Assembly (NCBI GenBank): GCA_021734345.1
Contig: JAIPJC010000010.1
Span: 1 to 45,087, forward strand
Length of the DNA stretch: 45,087 nt
Direction of reading: 5' to 3'
Source of the DNA: Kiritimatiellales bacterium
Lineage (GTDB): Bacteria > Verrucomicrobiota > Kiritimatiellia > Kiritimatiellales > Pontiellaceae
The notes beneath the pieces were generated by a model, which was not told where the DNA came from, made no database searches, and worked only from the letters and a program-made list of their open reading frames with translations. The position numbers and the translations under genes are program-made. Position 1 is the stretch's first letter, and the number at the start of each line of letters is the position of its first letter. Shown one piece after another: positions 45,009-45,087 of the stretch.

Positions 45009-45087
45009 ATGAAAGCATTCGAACCGTTGATTCGCGCCAACCCGCAGGGTGAGGCCGAAAACCCATGCGGTCCACCCAATGGATCGT
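45009..45087 (+). CDS. Possible start of a further gene, cut by window edge
   Basis: An ATG at 45009 opens a frame that stays open to the right edge (MKAFEPLIRANPQGEAENP...). No good ribosome site precedes it and 26 codons are too few to recognise anything, so this may be chance. The 58 bp between it and the FAD-oxidoreductase stop show no terminator. Confidence 0.2.
   Translation, partial: MKAFEPLIRANPQGEAENPCGPPNGS

Noticed and set aside
1-45087. tRNA, rRNA, CRISPR arrays, insertion sequences, SusC/SusD, exosortase and sulfatase maturase genes
   Set aside because: Looked for by pattern and by reading all larger frames; none was seen. The near-identical 600-bp repeats are coding modules, not transposon ends.

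Overview
This 45 kb window is a dense carbohydrate-degradation locus, with secreted enzymes aimed at a sulfated, probably rhamnose- and/or arabinose-containing polysaccharide. Seven type I (S1) sulfatases, one of them cut off by the left edge, sit among two GH127-type enzymes, a GH78 and a GH106-like alpha-L-rhamnosidase, a GH2 enzyme, two related alpha/beta-hydrolase esterases (one fused to a GH5-like glycosidase), a sialidase-fold propeller protein and a FAD-dependent oxidoreductase with a sugar-binding-like N-terminus. Nearly every product starts with a signal peptide. The many sulfatases, a PEP-CTERM tail, the repeated Asp-rich linker plus C-terminal beta-sandwich, and the absence of SusC/SusD point to the PVC superphylum, most likely a marine Kiritimatiellota bacterium of the Pontiella type. 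This assignment is inference from gene style; no marker gene is present.

Layout. Positions 1-33816 read on the minus strand and 33992-44950 on the plus strand, diverging from a regulatory intergenic region. By spacing, the minus half falls into four likely transcription units. TU D is a single sulfatase (33816->31384) closed by a clear hairpin terminator. TU C (31183->21499) has three sulfatases and a sialidase-fold protein. TU B (21228->10883) has an esterase, an esterase-GH5 fusion and a GH78 rhamnosidase. TU A (10590->left edge) has two surface proteins sharing a near-identical N-terminal module, two GH127 enzymes and three sulfatases. The plus half encodes a two-component system (propeller-type sensor kinase plus NarL/FixJ response regulator), then GH2, GH106-like and FAD-oxidoreductase genes.

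Regulation. A 20-bp dyad, TGTCGCCA-N4-TGGCGACA, occurs perfectly in front of TU C and with one mismatch in the divergent region between TU D and the two-component system. In the latter it lies just upstream of a good -35/-10 pair. TU A and TU B instead share a different promoter-like element with identical internal spacing. The simplest model is that the sensor detects a glycan breakdown product in the periplasm and the response regulator, or another dimeric regulator, acts at the dyads to induce TU C, TU D and its own operon. Secreted sulfatases and esterases would strip substituents, and the glycoside hydrolases would cut the exposed sugars.

Main points of interest: the dyad operator pair, the TU A/TU B promoter element found in front of two genes carrying the same surface module, the recent tandem duplication of that module, the esterase-GH5 fusion, the sulfatase embedded between two beta-sandwich-like regions, and a sulfatase with an atypical CAPLR active-site motif.
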